DNA of 64,000 bases from positions 1,116,001-1,180,000 of the forward strand of contig JAUTDP010000004.1 in NCBI GenBank assembly GCA_033439795.1, given 5' to 3'. Made by a program: the position numbers and the translations under genes. This stretch comes from Sordaria brevicollis. Its lineage: Eukaryota > Ascomycota > Sordariomycetes > Sordariales > Sordariaceae. Below are positions 12,176 through 26,400 of the stretch, in pieces; positions within the stretch are counted from its first letter, which is position 1; every line of letters starts with the position of its first letter. The notes beneath the pieces were generated by a model. The model had not been told where the DNA came from, did no database searches, and saw only the letters and a list, made by a program, of their open reading frames with translations.

Positions 12176-12186
12176 GTTATGAGCCC
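12176..12186 (+). promoter_or_regulatory. Primer-binding site of the copia element (initiator tRNA-Met, internal type)
   Basis: GTTATGAGCCC starts two bases after the 5' LTR. It is complementary to the anticodon-arm sequence GGGCUCAUAAC of initiator tRNA-Met. Copia-type elements are known to prime on an internal fragment of this tRNA rather than on its 3' end. It is almost unmutated although it sits at the border of RIP-converted DNA. Confidence 0.7.
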
Positions 12187-15100
12187 GGAATCTGCGTACA
12201 TTGAAAACTTTAAAAAAATATTTCCTTTATTCCCTTTTCCCCTTTCTTCCTTTCGTAGTTCGAATTTGGAATTTAATTATTTAATAGGAATATAAGTGTA
12301 ATATAGTACGTATATTTACATACGTAATAATGTGCCCTACTTATTTACTAAATAGGCGTTCCGGTAGGTATAGCGGAAGCGTATTTTAAAATATAGGCCT
12401 ATTTTTAGAAATATAAATTTTTCAATTAAATAATATTATTACCGCGCTATTATAATTTAATAACGATTTTATATAATTACTCTTAATTTAATATTAATAA
12501 ACTTTAAATTAAAATTATAATATTTCGAATCGAAATTGTATTTCGGATTTCTATTAATTTCTCTTTAATATTCGGGTTACTTACCCTTAAATTAGTTTCG
12601 CGCTACTACGAATCGCGATCTTTCGATCATAATATTATTATAATTCGTAATTAAATACGTACGAATCGACTGATAATTCGATACGCCCCAATAATACTAC
12701 AACCGAATTGTGAATTATAATACGTTAAAACGCCCCGAATTACGAAACGACGCCCCTATTATTACTATAATTTTAGACTTATTATTTATAACGTTATTAT
12801 AATAAGATATTTAAATTACTTCGATTTTCTACGTTTATTCTTTAAAATCGATTTATTAATATAAAATATTAAATATAAATAAAATAAAGATTTAATTTTC
12901 TTTTTACCTATTTTTATAATATATTTAAATATATTTTTATTTACCCTTTTATTATTTTTATTACTACTAAATCTAATTAATATTTAGGGCTTTATAATTA
13001 TATTATTATTATTATGAAATATTTCTTCGCGTATTAATATTTAAGAAACCTAAATATTTTATTCGTAAAATTACTTACCCTTTATTCAATTTTTAATATA
13101 AATATATTACCCAAAATTATTAATTACGAAAAGTTTCCTATTTTCTTAAATACCAATAGGGCCTTTTAAATTAAATAATATAAAGCTATACGTAACTTTA
13201 TTAATATTTACGGTTTTTTTAACGGTTTTAAATATAATAAATACCCGGTTTTACCCCCGGAACCCGAAGACTTCGATAATATTTAAAAAATTTATTTTAA
13301 GGGCTTCCGGGATTGGGAATTTTATTAAAGATAATTCGTTTCGATTATTATAATTTATATTAATAATATAACCTATTAAAGCCTTAAATATTTAATCCTA
13401 CCTTTAAAACGTCTATAAATAGTTAAAAAAGCCTTTAAACGTTTATAAAAATATATTTTTAAAGTAGGCCAATCCGGCTCGGTATATTAGAATTTAATAA
13501 TCGAATTTTTAAACCTTATTATTAATAATTATTCCTCCGTTACCAATTTTGACTTTAAATTAACTAATATTTATAATAAAATAATTAATTTAAATATTAA
13601 TTACTAACTCCTTAATTCTTTTCTAATTATTAAATTTCTTATCGGCCTAAACGAAAAATATATAAAGTTTCGTAATAATTTTCTTTAAATTTATTCGTTC
13701 GTACCAATCTAAGGGTTAAACGGTAATATAATTATTAAAATTATATCTTTAAATCGTACTATTACCGAGGCTATTAAATTCGATAATAATTATTACGTTT
13801 CCTCTATTAATTAAACTCTTATAATTCGTATTAATTTACGCAAATACAAAGCCTAAAAGGAATTCCCTTAGGAATTATATAATATATACTACGTACCTTT
13901 CTATAATAACGACTTTTATTAGAAATAATATCCGGAATTGGCCGGTCGCCCTCGTATTAGAAAGTATTTATTCGTAAAATTTATAAATACCTAGCGGGCC
14001 TAAAATTAACGTTCTATTAAATTTTAATAATAATAACCTAATTAAAGAAATCCGTCATTAAAATATATAATTTTAATATCTTTTACTAACCTTATTAATA
14101 GTATAGAATATATTAATAACGAAGCCGATTTCGACGAAAACCCTTCTATTAAATATTATAATTAGGGATTCTCTAATCCGGATTTCCTATAATATTAATT
14201 TAAATTTATTAATAGCGAACCTTTAGGATTTCCGGACCCGGAGGTTTTAAGGACTTCTAATCTTCTATACGTTCCTATATTGGAAGGTTTATATTTAAAC
14301 TTAGAAATATTTGCTTTATCCGCTATTGAATATATAAAATACTTTTTATTTAATTTTAAATACTTAATTACTTTAAATATAGGTATTATAAATTATATTT
14401 TTTATCAACGCGACGGATTCGTTAGGGAATTCGAACGCTATAAAAGACCTTCCGTCTATAGTATTAATAATATTTTTATTATACCTATTATAATTAGTAT
14501 TTATTAAATCCCTATATTAATTATAAATAAATAAAGTTATTTACTATTAAAGAATTTATATTATTACTTAATTACTACTTATAATTTTATTTCCTTATTT
14601 TAATTTCGGGAATAGGGTATATTTTTCTATATTATTAAATAAAACGGTCGTTTTATAATTTACTTAAAGGCTCCTTCCCGCTTTCGTTTTACGGGATTAA
14701 AAATTTATAACCTTTATTTTATTAATTAATTATATATACCCCTTTAAATTCGCTTTACCCTCGCTACTTACTATATATTAAATTATTAGCATTTTTAATA
14801 TAAACGTTTAAATTATTCAAAGGAGCGAAATATTAAATCCTTGTTAAATATATTTATTAATATAACCCCCCTATAGGATAATTATATATATAAAATATAT
14901 ATAATTAATCGGTTTAAATAATAACCCTATAATTATTTAATATATTAAAATATAATTCTATTTAAATAAATTTATTTCGATATAGCCGGTCTATTTTAAG
15001 TAACGAATACTAATAAGTAACGTTATTAATTAATTATTATTGATAATTATATTTAATTCGTATAAATTTACCCTTTTAAATATAAATTAGAACTTTTTAA

Positions 15101-15348
15101 TATATTTTCTATTTAATTTACCCAAACCGAAACCTAAGAACGTAGGGTTTTAAATGTCCGTTTTAATTATATAGGCGAAAATTAAAATTAAACGCTAATA
15201 AACTTTTACTATAACCGGTATATTACTTTTTAATATATTATAATAAAATAATATTAATAAAATAATATAATTAAACGCTTTAATAACGTTTTATTTAAGA
15301 AGTTTATTATTGTATTTAAAAATACGGGCTTTAATTTTAAATTATAAT
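12187..15348 (+). other. Copia segment 1: leader, gag, protease and start of integrase, decayed
   Basis: AT-rich, stop-filled remnant of the copia element's own coding region. Around 14750-14900 a stretch resembles the GAG-pre-integrase region (H..RL..LKYLL-like, then spaced Cys positions). No open frame is usable; the 75-aa frame at 14280-14507 is a chance fragment. Confidence 0.6.
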
Positions 15349-15575
15349 TGTAAAGGGCACAGCATAGTTGGCACAAATGCTAGGTCTTAACGAATCGATA
15401 AGGTTCTACGAAGGGGAAAAGGGAGGAAGGGAAGCGCCCTTTAAACAGTACTAATTAATTATCCTTTTAAGGACCGGGTACGGGCTACTCCACTTACCGT
15501 AGCGGCAAGGACCGCGATTAGTAGTACGACTAGCAATGCTAATCAAACTTAGCCACGGGTATTAACCCTATAACA
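15349..15575 (-). repeat. LTR of gypsy A (left, 3' LTR by orientation)
   Basis: 227 bp; aligns end to end with 22536-22762. The outer left end is less RIP-converted than the inner end. Confidence 0.92.
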
Positions 15576-15816
15576 TTAACCCCCCCCCTTCTTCTAATTA
15601 AACGTACTATAATAAGTAAGTATATAATTACGTAGATTTTAAATATTAAACGACGTACCGCTAACGCGTACTTTTAATATATATTTTACGCCTCTCTTCT
15701 TCTCTTTTTCCCTCTCTTCTTCCCTTTTTTAATTTATCGAATAATTAAAACTATAAATATTAAATAGTACGTACTTTTATTAGCGCGTACTAAATATATT
15801 TTTATTATTTTTATTA

Positions 15817-15847
<31 letters not shown>

Positions 15848-18800
15848 CCCTCCTATTAATCCTTTTACGGGCGTATTAATTAATTATTAATTAATTACTA
15901 TTAAAATAAATACCTTTACTACTATTATTTAATTCGAATTCTTTTATAAATTCTTAACCTTATAGGAAATTATTAATTTACTTACCCCGCCGCCTACTTT
16001 TATTCCTATTTTTCGCCGTAGTAAGGGCGTTATTAAAATTATTATTTTTAAACTTATTACCCTACCGAAGCTTTACTAAATTCGGCCTAATATTATTATT
16101 ATTAGCGTAGCCGGTAAATCCGCTCCCGACGATATTCGCGAATATATTCTATCCGGGGCCGAACCTTGAAATTTTCAATATAAAGGCTATTTAATTAACG
16201 GGTATAATTATATTATATTTAATAAAAGTTCTTTTATTTTTACGTATTTATTTTATTAATACGCTTATAAAGGTTATAAACCTATTCCTATTTAAATTTT
16301 ATTTATTTTTAAAGTTTAATATATTAAAGGGTATATATTTAGAAATTCCTATAATAATTACTTCGTTACGTTTAAAATTTTATTGGGACTTTAAATTTTA
16401 AAGAAATAAAACTTTATTCCTATGTAAATTTTTATTCTTTTTTTCTTTTTTTAATAATTCTTTAAATTATTAATATTATTTAATAATTTTATTAATTAGA
16501 TTACCGCTAAAACGCCTTCTACGGAGCCTTCTTCTTCTATTAAAATTATTAACGGTTCGGCTAATATTATAGAGATTTAAATTCTTAAAAAGCGAATCCG
16601 TAAATTCGAAAATTTTAGGGAATAATTATTTAATTTAATAATTAATATAAAGAAAATAAAATAAATAAATAACCGACGTACGGAATTTAACCGTTTAATT
16701 AAAAATTATAACGCTTATATCGCTACTAATGCCGATATTACCGCCGCTAATATTACCGCCGCTGCTATTACCGCCGCTATTATTATTATTATTAAAAAAG
16801 CCGTTATTATATAACCCCCGTCGGCGAAAAAAAGAAGAAAGGGAAAGGAAATTGAAGGAAGTAATAAAAAGTAACGTAATAAATTTAAATAATAAAAAAT
16901 ATAACGTTTTCCCTTAAATATCCGCCCCGAATATAATATTTACTTTTTACTCTCTTCTTTTTTTATTACTATTAAACTTTCGCGCTTAAAAAATTACTAT
17001 CCTACGCCTCCTACTTTCTACCGCCGCGCCCGCAAACCTTTAAACGTTTACGATTTTATTAATATTTATATATCCGATTATAAAAAAGAAGAGGAGGAAA
17101 CCGTTATTAGGGAATTTATATCGGAAGTAATAAAAAATAATTTAATAAAAAATATTTAAATTAAACCGATTATTAATTTCGTTAAAGCTCCGCTTTAATT
17201 AATTTATTATTTATTTTAATCCGTATTTAAAAATCCTTTATTCCGTTCGTAATATATTTTACCCCGTTTATAACCTTTTATAAGAATTTTTTAATATACT
17301 AATCGGTTAAGCCGTTATTATCCGCTATTAAATTGTATTAAGCTTTAAATTTATTTAAAGCGATAATATTTTTAAAATTTTCTAAAGGCTCTTATATTAA
17401 ATTATAATATCCCTTTTATTTAATTAAAACCTCTCTTATTAGGCCTCCTTTCCTTTTAATAATATTAACGCAAAAAATCTCTTTTATTTAATATTCTAAT
17501 TCTCCTTTAATTTTAATAATTGGGGGCTATTCGTTAATAAACTTCTATTTGGGGAAAGGGTTATTAGTAATTTTACGCAAAAAATCGATATAAAAAACGT
17601 TATAAATAATATAGGGAAGCCCGGATAATTCGATTATATAAGGAAATAATACTTTCGAAATAGTATATTTTGCGTAAAACCAATCGAATTTCTTTTTTAA
17701 GCGGTTAGTAGTATAATTTTTAAAATTAAATTAAATTTTATCCCCGATTACGAAATATTCTATAAATTATTAATTATAATTAGCGAATTTTTTTTATTTT
17801 TAAATAATAGCCGTTATAATAATTTAATACAAATCCGTAATTTACTACAATTTTTTAACGAATTCCTAAACCCGCTTCTTAAAGGATAAGGGTAAAGGTT
17901 AATAATTAGAGGGGTTTCCAACTATAGAAATTGGAAATTCGGGGTCGAATTTATAGGTAATAAAGAATGGAAATATATTTATTAAAATATTAATCCGGTT
18001 ATTAATAGTTAATTATATTATAAGGTATTATTTATTCTAATTATTTTAAATGTAATTAACGATTATACGTAAATAAGCGTAAATTTCCTAATTTATATAC
18101 TCCGGGCCTTTATTAGTCTATAAGTAATGAATAGTATTAAATAAACGCTTAATACTTAAGAATTCGTATAATTTGGCCTAAAAACGGTTAATTTAATTAG
18201 AATTACGATTATTAACGATAAATTTTAAGAAATTATAATAACGAATAAAATACTAAAAGAAATATATAATATAGAATTTAATTTTTATAGAAGGTATAGG
18301 TTTAAAGAATATAATTTTACTAAATCTATTTTTTATAACCTAAAAATAAATATTACTTTCAAATTCTAAAAAATCGGTAATAAAATCTATTTATATATTT
18401 TTATTAAATTATTCTAAAATTAGTAATAAATATAGGAAACTTTTCTTCTATTCCTTCTAAACCTTCGTAGAATTGTAAATATAATAATTATAGAAGAATT
18501 ACCGGACGTAAAAATTAAGGAAAAGTTAATAAAAATATTAAAAAAATATTATAATAATACCTTTTTTATTAAAGTATCCTAATATATATAAATTGTAAAT
18601 AATTTGAATTAAAATAGTATAAAGGATATTAAAATATTAATCGGTATTAAATAATATAATTAATTCGGATTTAGTATATACGGGAATTTTTAATACCTAA
18701 AAATAATTTTAATAACGAAGGCGGCCAAAGGAATCGATAAAGTAATTTATAATTTAAATTTTAAATTTTAAAAATAAATTAAAATAGCGGTCGTTATAAA

Positions 18801-21800
18801 GGATAATTTCCTTTATTTATTAATATAAAAAATTGTAAAATTCCGTTTAGAATTAAAATTATTATAAATCTGGATTTTTAAATACGTTTATACCCTCCCT
18901 CTCCGAACGGACTATTTAAACTGCCGAAATATAAAGCGGAATATAATTTTTAAAAATAAAGTCCGGTATTATTTAAATATTTTACGCTTTATAATCCTAA
19001 TCCGTAAATATATTTTAATTTTATCGAAAAAAAGCGTTAAGGATTATTCCGTCTTTATTAGGCCTATATTTAATTTAAAAATTAAATTAGGAGAGGTATT
19101 CCGCTTATTGCGCCTACCATTCCGAAAATCTTTTTAATTTTATAAAATATTCAAAATTTTAATAATTTATTAAAATAATAAATAATTTACAATTCTATAA
19201 TTCCGCCGATTATTATTTTCAATAATTAATAATAATAAATATTTCTTTATTATAAATAGGGTAATTCCGTTCAGTAAGGTTAAATTTCCGAAAATAGAAG
19301 CCTATAACTTTACGAATTATATTTTTACTATTTTCGTTTATTTTTTAAAAAATAATTCCATTTAAAGTAAATTTACTATAATATATTTCTAAAAATATTT
19401 TTTTATTTAGGTTAAATTCCGTTAAAATTGGAATTTTCGTAAATAAAGTTTTTAAAAACTAAAAAGCGCTCTTATACTTTTTAATCTATTTAAAAATAAC
19501 CCTTTTACTAATTAATTTTAATAAGGGGGTAATTACTTTTAAAAATTAAAGGATAAATATATAATAATAATTAATAAACTTTAAAAAACTCCGTACGCCC
19601 TTTTAAAAAGTAAGGGGAAATTAATCCAAAATCGCCTTAACCTTTTCGGGGTTAACCTATATATTAATATTAGTATAAATAATAAAACCCAAATATTTAA
19701 CCTTCTTTATATTAAATTCGTACTTATTTAAATCTAAATAAAAACCGGCTTTTAATAATTTAATAAGGATAAAACGCACCTTTTATTCGTAATTTTCTAA
19801 AGAATTAAAGGAATAAATAAATATATCGTTTATATAAATAATATAAAACGTATCCAAATAATTACGGAAAATATAGTTAATATACCGTTAAAATATAACC
19901 GGCGTACTATTTAATTTAAATAATATAATTAATTATTCGAATAATCTATACTACGTTCGAAATACTATTTTCCCCTCCTTTCCTTCTATTATATAAATTT
20001 TATAGAAGGCTTATACGATATTTATTTCAATATACTATTTTATTCTTTTTAACGTACGGAACGTATTTTTAATTAATAATAATAAATAGTAATTTACTTT
20101 TATAATAATATTAAATATATAATAATCGTAATAAAAACGGAGTCCGCCTCCGGATTTACGTATAAATAAAATTAGGGCCCCCGTTTTTAAATTATTAATT
20201 CGGATAAACCTCTTATTTAATAAATCTTTTAACGTTTTTTTAAAAATTAAAAACTCCTCTTTCATTATATTATAAAGCGGTCCGAATATAATAAGGAATT
20301 CTTTACCGTCTTTATCTTTTTTAATTATAATTTTGTAATTTACGCCGGGACGATAAAGGTTTAATTTATTAATATTCTCCTTTATTTAAAATAGTATTAA
20401 ATTATAATATTTTTTAAAAATCTTCGCTTTTAATTTTACTTCGGTATATACCTTCTTTAATTTTAATGCCTTTTTAACGTCCTTTAAATTAACCGCGAAG
20501 ATAATTTCTTCAATTATTCGACTACCGAACTCCTTTTTCAACCTACGAACGTAGCTTATAAAAATAGTAATTAAAACGTATATAATAAATTTTAAATTAG
20601 TAATAAATGGTATATTAAACACTTACTTTCTATTAACGTAAGGAATCTAATAATTAATAACGTTTATAAATAAATATTTTTTATAAAGGACGGAATATAT
20701 TCGTATAACCTTAAACTAAAATTTACCTAATATAATAGGGAATTCGAATAATAGGATAATATAGGCGTAAATAAAATAAATATAATTATTTACTTCGGCC
20801 AAAAATCGGACTATACTTTAAATAAAAATTCCCTCTATAATAATAAATATTCTTTTTATAATATAAAGTGGAATAGAAATAATTAAAATTTAAAATTCTT
20901 TAATAATTTTCTTACTAATTATAATATAATATTAATAACCCTTATTAACGAAGATATAAAATAAATTATAATTATTAATAATAAATAGAATTAAAGTAAA
21001 TTCTATTTCTATTTTTAATTTAAAATCCTCTATCTTACTTAATATTTCTATTTCCAATTCCGGGGCCCGATTTTATATCGGAATTAAACTTTTACTTACT
21101 ATTTAAGGGCGGAATTATAAGCTTCATTATCGTCGTTATCTTTTAAAAGCGGAAGGATTTCGGTAATAGTAATTTAAATATACACTCCGCTAAAAGAAGG
21201 GGGAATAATTAACCGGTATAAATAAATTAAAATATAATATCCGGAAGCGTTATAACGTATATATAAATTATTATTTCGACGATATTAACGCTCCTTATCC
21301 GATATTTATTTAATACGCTTAATAAAAGCGGAAGTAAAAGCGCTTACATTAAAGCCGCTTCGATTTCGTCCGCTTTAATTACGGGTTATATATATAATAC
21401 CTATAATAATATTTCTATTTATATTAATTAAACGTTAAATAAAAATTATAAAAATAGGATGGAGTACAATATATAATATATAAAGAACGGTAGGATAATT
21501 AATAGAAGTAGCGCTAGGGACGTAAAATCTATTACTTTTAATTTTACCTTTCTAATTATATTAATATTAATAATAATCCTCTTTAAATTCTACTATTTAC
21601 TCGTATTTAAATACGTAATATTAAAATTATTTAAAATATTCGTAATAATCGTCGGAAAAAGTAATTATAAATATTTTATTATATTATTTCTTATTAAAAG
21701 CGTAGTAGAAATAACCTAATTTAACGGGACTCTCCTATAAATAACCGCCTATTTTAAGTATTTCGTTATTAAAATCGGCTAAAAAGGTAATAAATAATTC

Positions 21801-22535
21801 GCTATCCTTCTAGCGTATATAAGCGAATTTATTAAAAGCCGCTTCCTAATTTTAATAGGAACCGAAGATCGTACGAATTTATTCGAGGAGTTTAATTAGG
21901 TCTTCTTCATTATATATAATTATAACGGTCTAAAATCCCTTTAATTATTAACCGTATTTAATAGGAAGCGTATTAATAATTTCGTACTAAGTGGTATTCG
22001 GGTTATTATAAAATCTTTATTTAATATTATTATTATATATTATAATGAATTTATTAAAAAAAAAGCCGAAGGTATAGGGTTGGCTATTCTATTTAGGAAA
22101 TTTTAATTATTTTTTACAACGGGGAATTAAATTCGTATTATCGTCGGAATTATCGTTAATTAGGGTTTTAGAAGGAGATTTCTTTTTACGAATAAAATAT
22201 TTAATAATTTCGAAGTTTAAATAGGGGGTAAAAGTATTAAAAATAAGGGTAATATTAAATAAAAGGGATTTAATATAGTCTTTAAAGGTTATACTATTCT
22301 TAAAGGCTTTAATTAAACTTTTAATTAAGCCTTCGCTATTATTACTATTATTTAATATACTATTTTAAGAGTCGTAAAACTCCTTTATATTATTAATATT
22401 TATATTATTAAATCCGATTATAATATCGAAAATACTATAATACTGCGTTTAAAACTATTAATCTTCCGTTTATAAAATTACTATCCGTTTATTGGATTTA
22501 TTTCTTCTATCCGCTTTTTAAAAAGTAGAACCTAA

Positions 22536-22762
22536 TATAAGGGGTATAGTATAATTAATATAGATATTAGGTCTTAACGAATCGATAAAATTTTACGAAG
22601 GGGAAAAGGGAGGAAGGGAGGCGCCTTTTAGGCGGCACTAATCAATTATCCTTTTAAGGACCGGGCACGGGCCACTCCACTTGCCGTAGCGGCAAGGACC
22701 GCAACTGGCGGCACGATTGGCAGTGCCAGTTAAACTCAGCCACGGGCATCAGCCCCATAACA
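22536..22762 (-). repeat. LTR of gypsy A (right, 5' LTR by orientation)
   Basis: 227 bp. The right two thirds are GC-normal (for example CGGGCACGGGCCACTCCACT) and stop abruptly at AT-rich copia sequence, which helps date the insertion after the copia element was mutated. Confidence 0.92.
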
Positions 22763-23155
22763 ATAATTATATTTATTAAATTCGGTTATATATTTAAAGA
22801 ACTATAGCCTAAATTCTATTATTAATATAACCCTATATAAAGTATAATTTGGTACTAAATTTAATTTATCCTATTTATAAATATTTAAATCTTTTAATCA
22901 TTATAAAAAAATTAATCGGGAATTTTTAAGTAAATTTTATCCCCTAAGTACCCTATATCGAATATTAAAATATAACGGTTTATATAATTATATTATCCTA
23001 TTTAATATAGGAAAGGTTATTACAATTTACGATATAATCTTTTATAAATATATTTAATATAAATATAAATAGGGAATTAATTCTAAAATTTAATTAAAAG
23101 CGTAAGGAATTAGCCCTACGGACGTTCCCTCAATTTCTTTTATCCTTAAATATAT

Positions 23156-23450
23156 TGTCATAGGCTTAGCCTAGTGACTGCACGTGACTTAGTCACGTAC
23201 CTGTGCCAAGGTTGTGATTACTGCTGAGATAATTATAACCTTATTCGGCTGGCCCGCCGCCGCGGTCGTATAGCGATACGGTCGCGGTCCCGGTTATATA
23301 ACTACGCGCGCCCCGCGCGCGCATAGTCTATACGCCGTACCTTTATAAAGGCAACTACCCGCGCATAGCTTCGCTCCCTTTCTTTTTTTCCTTCTTCGTA
23401 TAATATCGTATATTTTATTCTATTTACCTTAGTCGTATTTACCCGTAATA
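23156..23450 (+). repeat. 5' LTR of gypsy B
   Basis: 295 bp. The left edge keeps GC and CpA sites (TGACTGCACGTGACTTAGTC); the right part is AT-converted. A CpG-rich core ACGCGCGCCCCGCGCGCG survives in the middle. Confidence 0.92.
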
Positions 23451-26400
23451 ATATATTATACCTTATTATTGCGTTTATAGCGTATAATTTTCGATTATTT
23501 AAATGTATTAAAATCGCTTTATTCGTAAATCGTTAAATTTAGTATTTTCTTTTTTTTTTCGATAATTAGGGTAATTTCTTTCGTTATAATAGCTTCGACC
23601 GTTAATTATTTATTAAAGCCGTATCCCTTTATTTAAGGAATAAAAGTGGCTTTTTTTTTATCTAACGGATAAAAGTAAATATTACGTTTTTTTTTCTTTC
23701 TCTATTTTTAAAATCGTTTCGCAAGCTATAAACCTTCTCTCTACTCGTTAATATTTAATATAAATAATAATAATAATCCTATATACTTTTTAAGAAGCGA
23801 CGATAAATTCTTTACGATTTTTCGCTCTTTAAATATTAACGAATTATTTATAATAAACGATTTATTTACTTACGACGTTAATATTTATATTATTACCCTA
23901 CGCGAATTTCCTATCCTCTATAGTATTAATAATTTTATCGCCGCTATTAAAGAGGACGAAGATAAAAAAGCGGTCTCCGAAGATTATTTATCCGGTATTA
24001 ATATTATCGCTAAATATTCCGTATTCCGTTCGATTATCGCATTTATCGCCCGTATTTACGTTAAAATTTTATTTATTATTGAGGATTATTACGAAGAAGT
24101 ATTTATTAGCCGCTATATTATTAATAATATTTAAAATATATTCGACGATATAAATTTTAAATATTATTAATTTATTATTAAGTATTAATCCTTTAAAGCC
24201 GATAAATTTACCGCCGATAAGCGTAATAATATCCTTCGCAATACTATTTCGAAATTTACGACTTAATTTAATATAAATATTACGAATAAAATTATTAATA
24301 TTAATATTATATTCGGTTATCGTTAAATTATTAATAACCTTTTTATTTTTATAAGAGAGGAATTTAACGGCGCTATTACCCGCTACGAAATCTTCGCTAC
24401 TTAGCGTTTTTATATTTAATCTTAATAAAAAATCGATACCTTCCTTTACCCTAATAAAGGTATTAAAATTATTAAAATAATTATACTTCTAGGCCTTAAA
24501 ATCCTATTTAATATTTATAAGGAGTTTTAAACTATTTAGAATAATAAGCCCGAAAATATTTAGTATTAGAAAATTAGAAAGGAATTTATAAATTATTTAA
24601 TTAAACGTTTTAAGAATATTAATTTAATTAACGACGTTAACCGCCGTTTCGAGGAGTATTATATAAAGAACCGCCCCTTTACCGAATTTAAATAAGAGTT
24701 TATTAATTTCTATAATTTAATCGGTTATAATAATATTATAAAAGTTTATTATTTTCGTAATAAAATTAATAAACGTCTTCGCGACGGTTTTACTTATTAT
24801 AACCCTCCGGCCGTTAATAATTTCTACGCTTAATTTAATTTATATTATATTATTACTATTAATTTCGAAAATATTAATTATTATTAGAAGATAATTAATC
24901 GCGCCCTTAATTTATCCGCTATTAATACCGCTCCTACTACTAATTTTAATTCCGCCCTTCGTATTAATTTCGATAACGTTCCTATTAATTAGGGTAATAA
25001 TAAAATAGATTTAAACGCTATCGATTTAACCGTATTTATTTATAAAGATATCTTCGATTAACGTATATATAAAGGCTTTTACCATTATTATAATTAAAAA
25101 GGTTATATTAATTATAATTATATTAATTCGATAAATTATAATAATAAGGGTTATTAAAATAATAAGGGTAAAGGTAATAAAAAGAAGAAGAAGCGTAATT
25201 AAAGTTAATAAATTAAAGTCTACGCCGTTAACGTTATTCTAACCGCCCTTACCGCCCCCGCTATTCCGGCCGCCGAAGGTAAAGAATATTATAATATTCT
25301 AAAAAACGAATAACTTTTATACCCAATTACGTATAAAAGTTTTAACGGTTATTATAATTCCTAATTAAAAAGGATAAAGTTTTAAATTCTTTAAAATTAA
25401 AAGGTTTAGAGGAAATATAGATTTAATTTTTAAATAATTCTATTACCCTAAATTTAATATTCTTTTCTTTTTATATAATAACCGATTTATATAAAAATTA
25501 TTATATTACTTTCGTCGATAATAAATACTCCGCGTTCGCTTTTATTAATTATTCTTTTATAATAAAAAATAACTTTCTATATTTTAAATTTTAATACTTA
25601 AAAAAGCTAATTTTAGCCAATAGTATAATTAAAAGCGTTATTTTTAAAGGGGTAAAGGCTAAACTCCGTATCGGATTTTACAATAAAGTTATTACCTTTT
25701 TAATATATAATATTTCCCCTAAATACTCTGTAATCTTAGGTTTTTTATAAATATAATTCTATAAACCCGAAATTAATTACAACGCGTATAATATATAATT
25801 CAAATATTATTATAATCGTTATTTTACTGTAAATTTATTTAATAAATTAATTATAATACTATATATTATTTCCAATAACGTTACAATCGCCGCTATTAAA
25901 GTTTCCCCCAAATTTATTTTAATAATAACCCCCTCTTAAAAGAATACGCCGGTTCTTAAGGCTACTTTTCTAATTGCAATATAAGAATTAACCCTAATAA
26001 TTATATTTATAACCGCTTTTAAAACGAAGTTCGCTCCTTAAACGAAGAAATTTACTTTTTAAAAAAAGCCTATTCCCTAAATTAATCCCGCTCCCGCTTA
26101 TAATTTACCCGCTCCCGAATTTTCTTAATTTCCTACTTACTATAATATTACCCTATTTAAAGCCTTAATTATTAATTAAATTAGTATTAAGGTTTAAAAT
26201 ATTTTAGGAATAGCCGCTCTTTTTGTTAAAATTAAGAGCCCTATAATTTACGAACCTTATATTAAATTAAACGGTCGGCGTATATTAACCGGTATACGTC
26301 GCGAATACAATTTTTACTCGTTTAAAATAATAGATAACTTATTAAATTTAAAGGATATTAAGGAATTTAACGCCGCTACGTTTAATTTCCTATACGAAAA

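Larger units (their letters stand above)
15349..22762 (-). mobile_element. Gypsy A: RIP-mutated Ty3/gypsy-type element inside the copia element
   Basis: LTRs of 227 bp (15349-15575 and 22536-22762) start TGTAA/TATAA and end TAACA. They are flanked by a perfect ATAAT duplication (15344-15348 and 22763-22767). Reverse transcriptase reads on the minus strand: a surviving 76-codon frame at 20035-20265 carries a typical lead-in to RT (ALILFIRKSGGGLRFYYDY), and the catalytic motif reads YIND at 19825-19836. A minus-sense polypurine tract lies just inside the 15349-15575 LTR (about 15580-15596). The minus-strand frame at 20386-20622 is another short survivor of the polyprotein. Everything else is broken by TAA/TAG stops. 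Confidence 0.92.

Noticed and set aside
15775..15850. TTA/ATT runs as a functional microsatellite
   Set aside because: Such runs occur throughout the AT-converted DNA and are a by-product of RIP.
14280..22000. Short frames at 14280, 16729, 20035 and 20386 as possible genes
   Set aside because: They are chance survivors of RIP-mutated element coding regions; the 20035 frame is a piece of the gypsy A reverse transcriptase.
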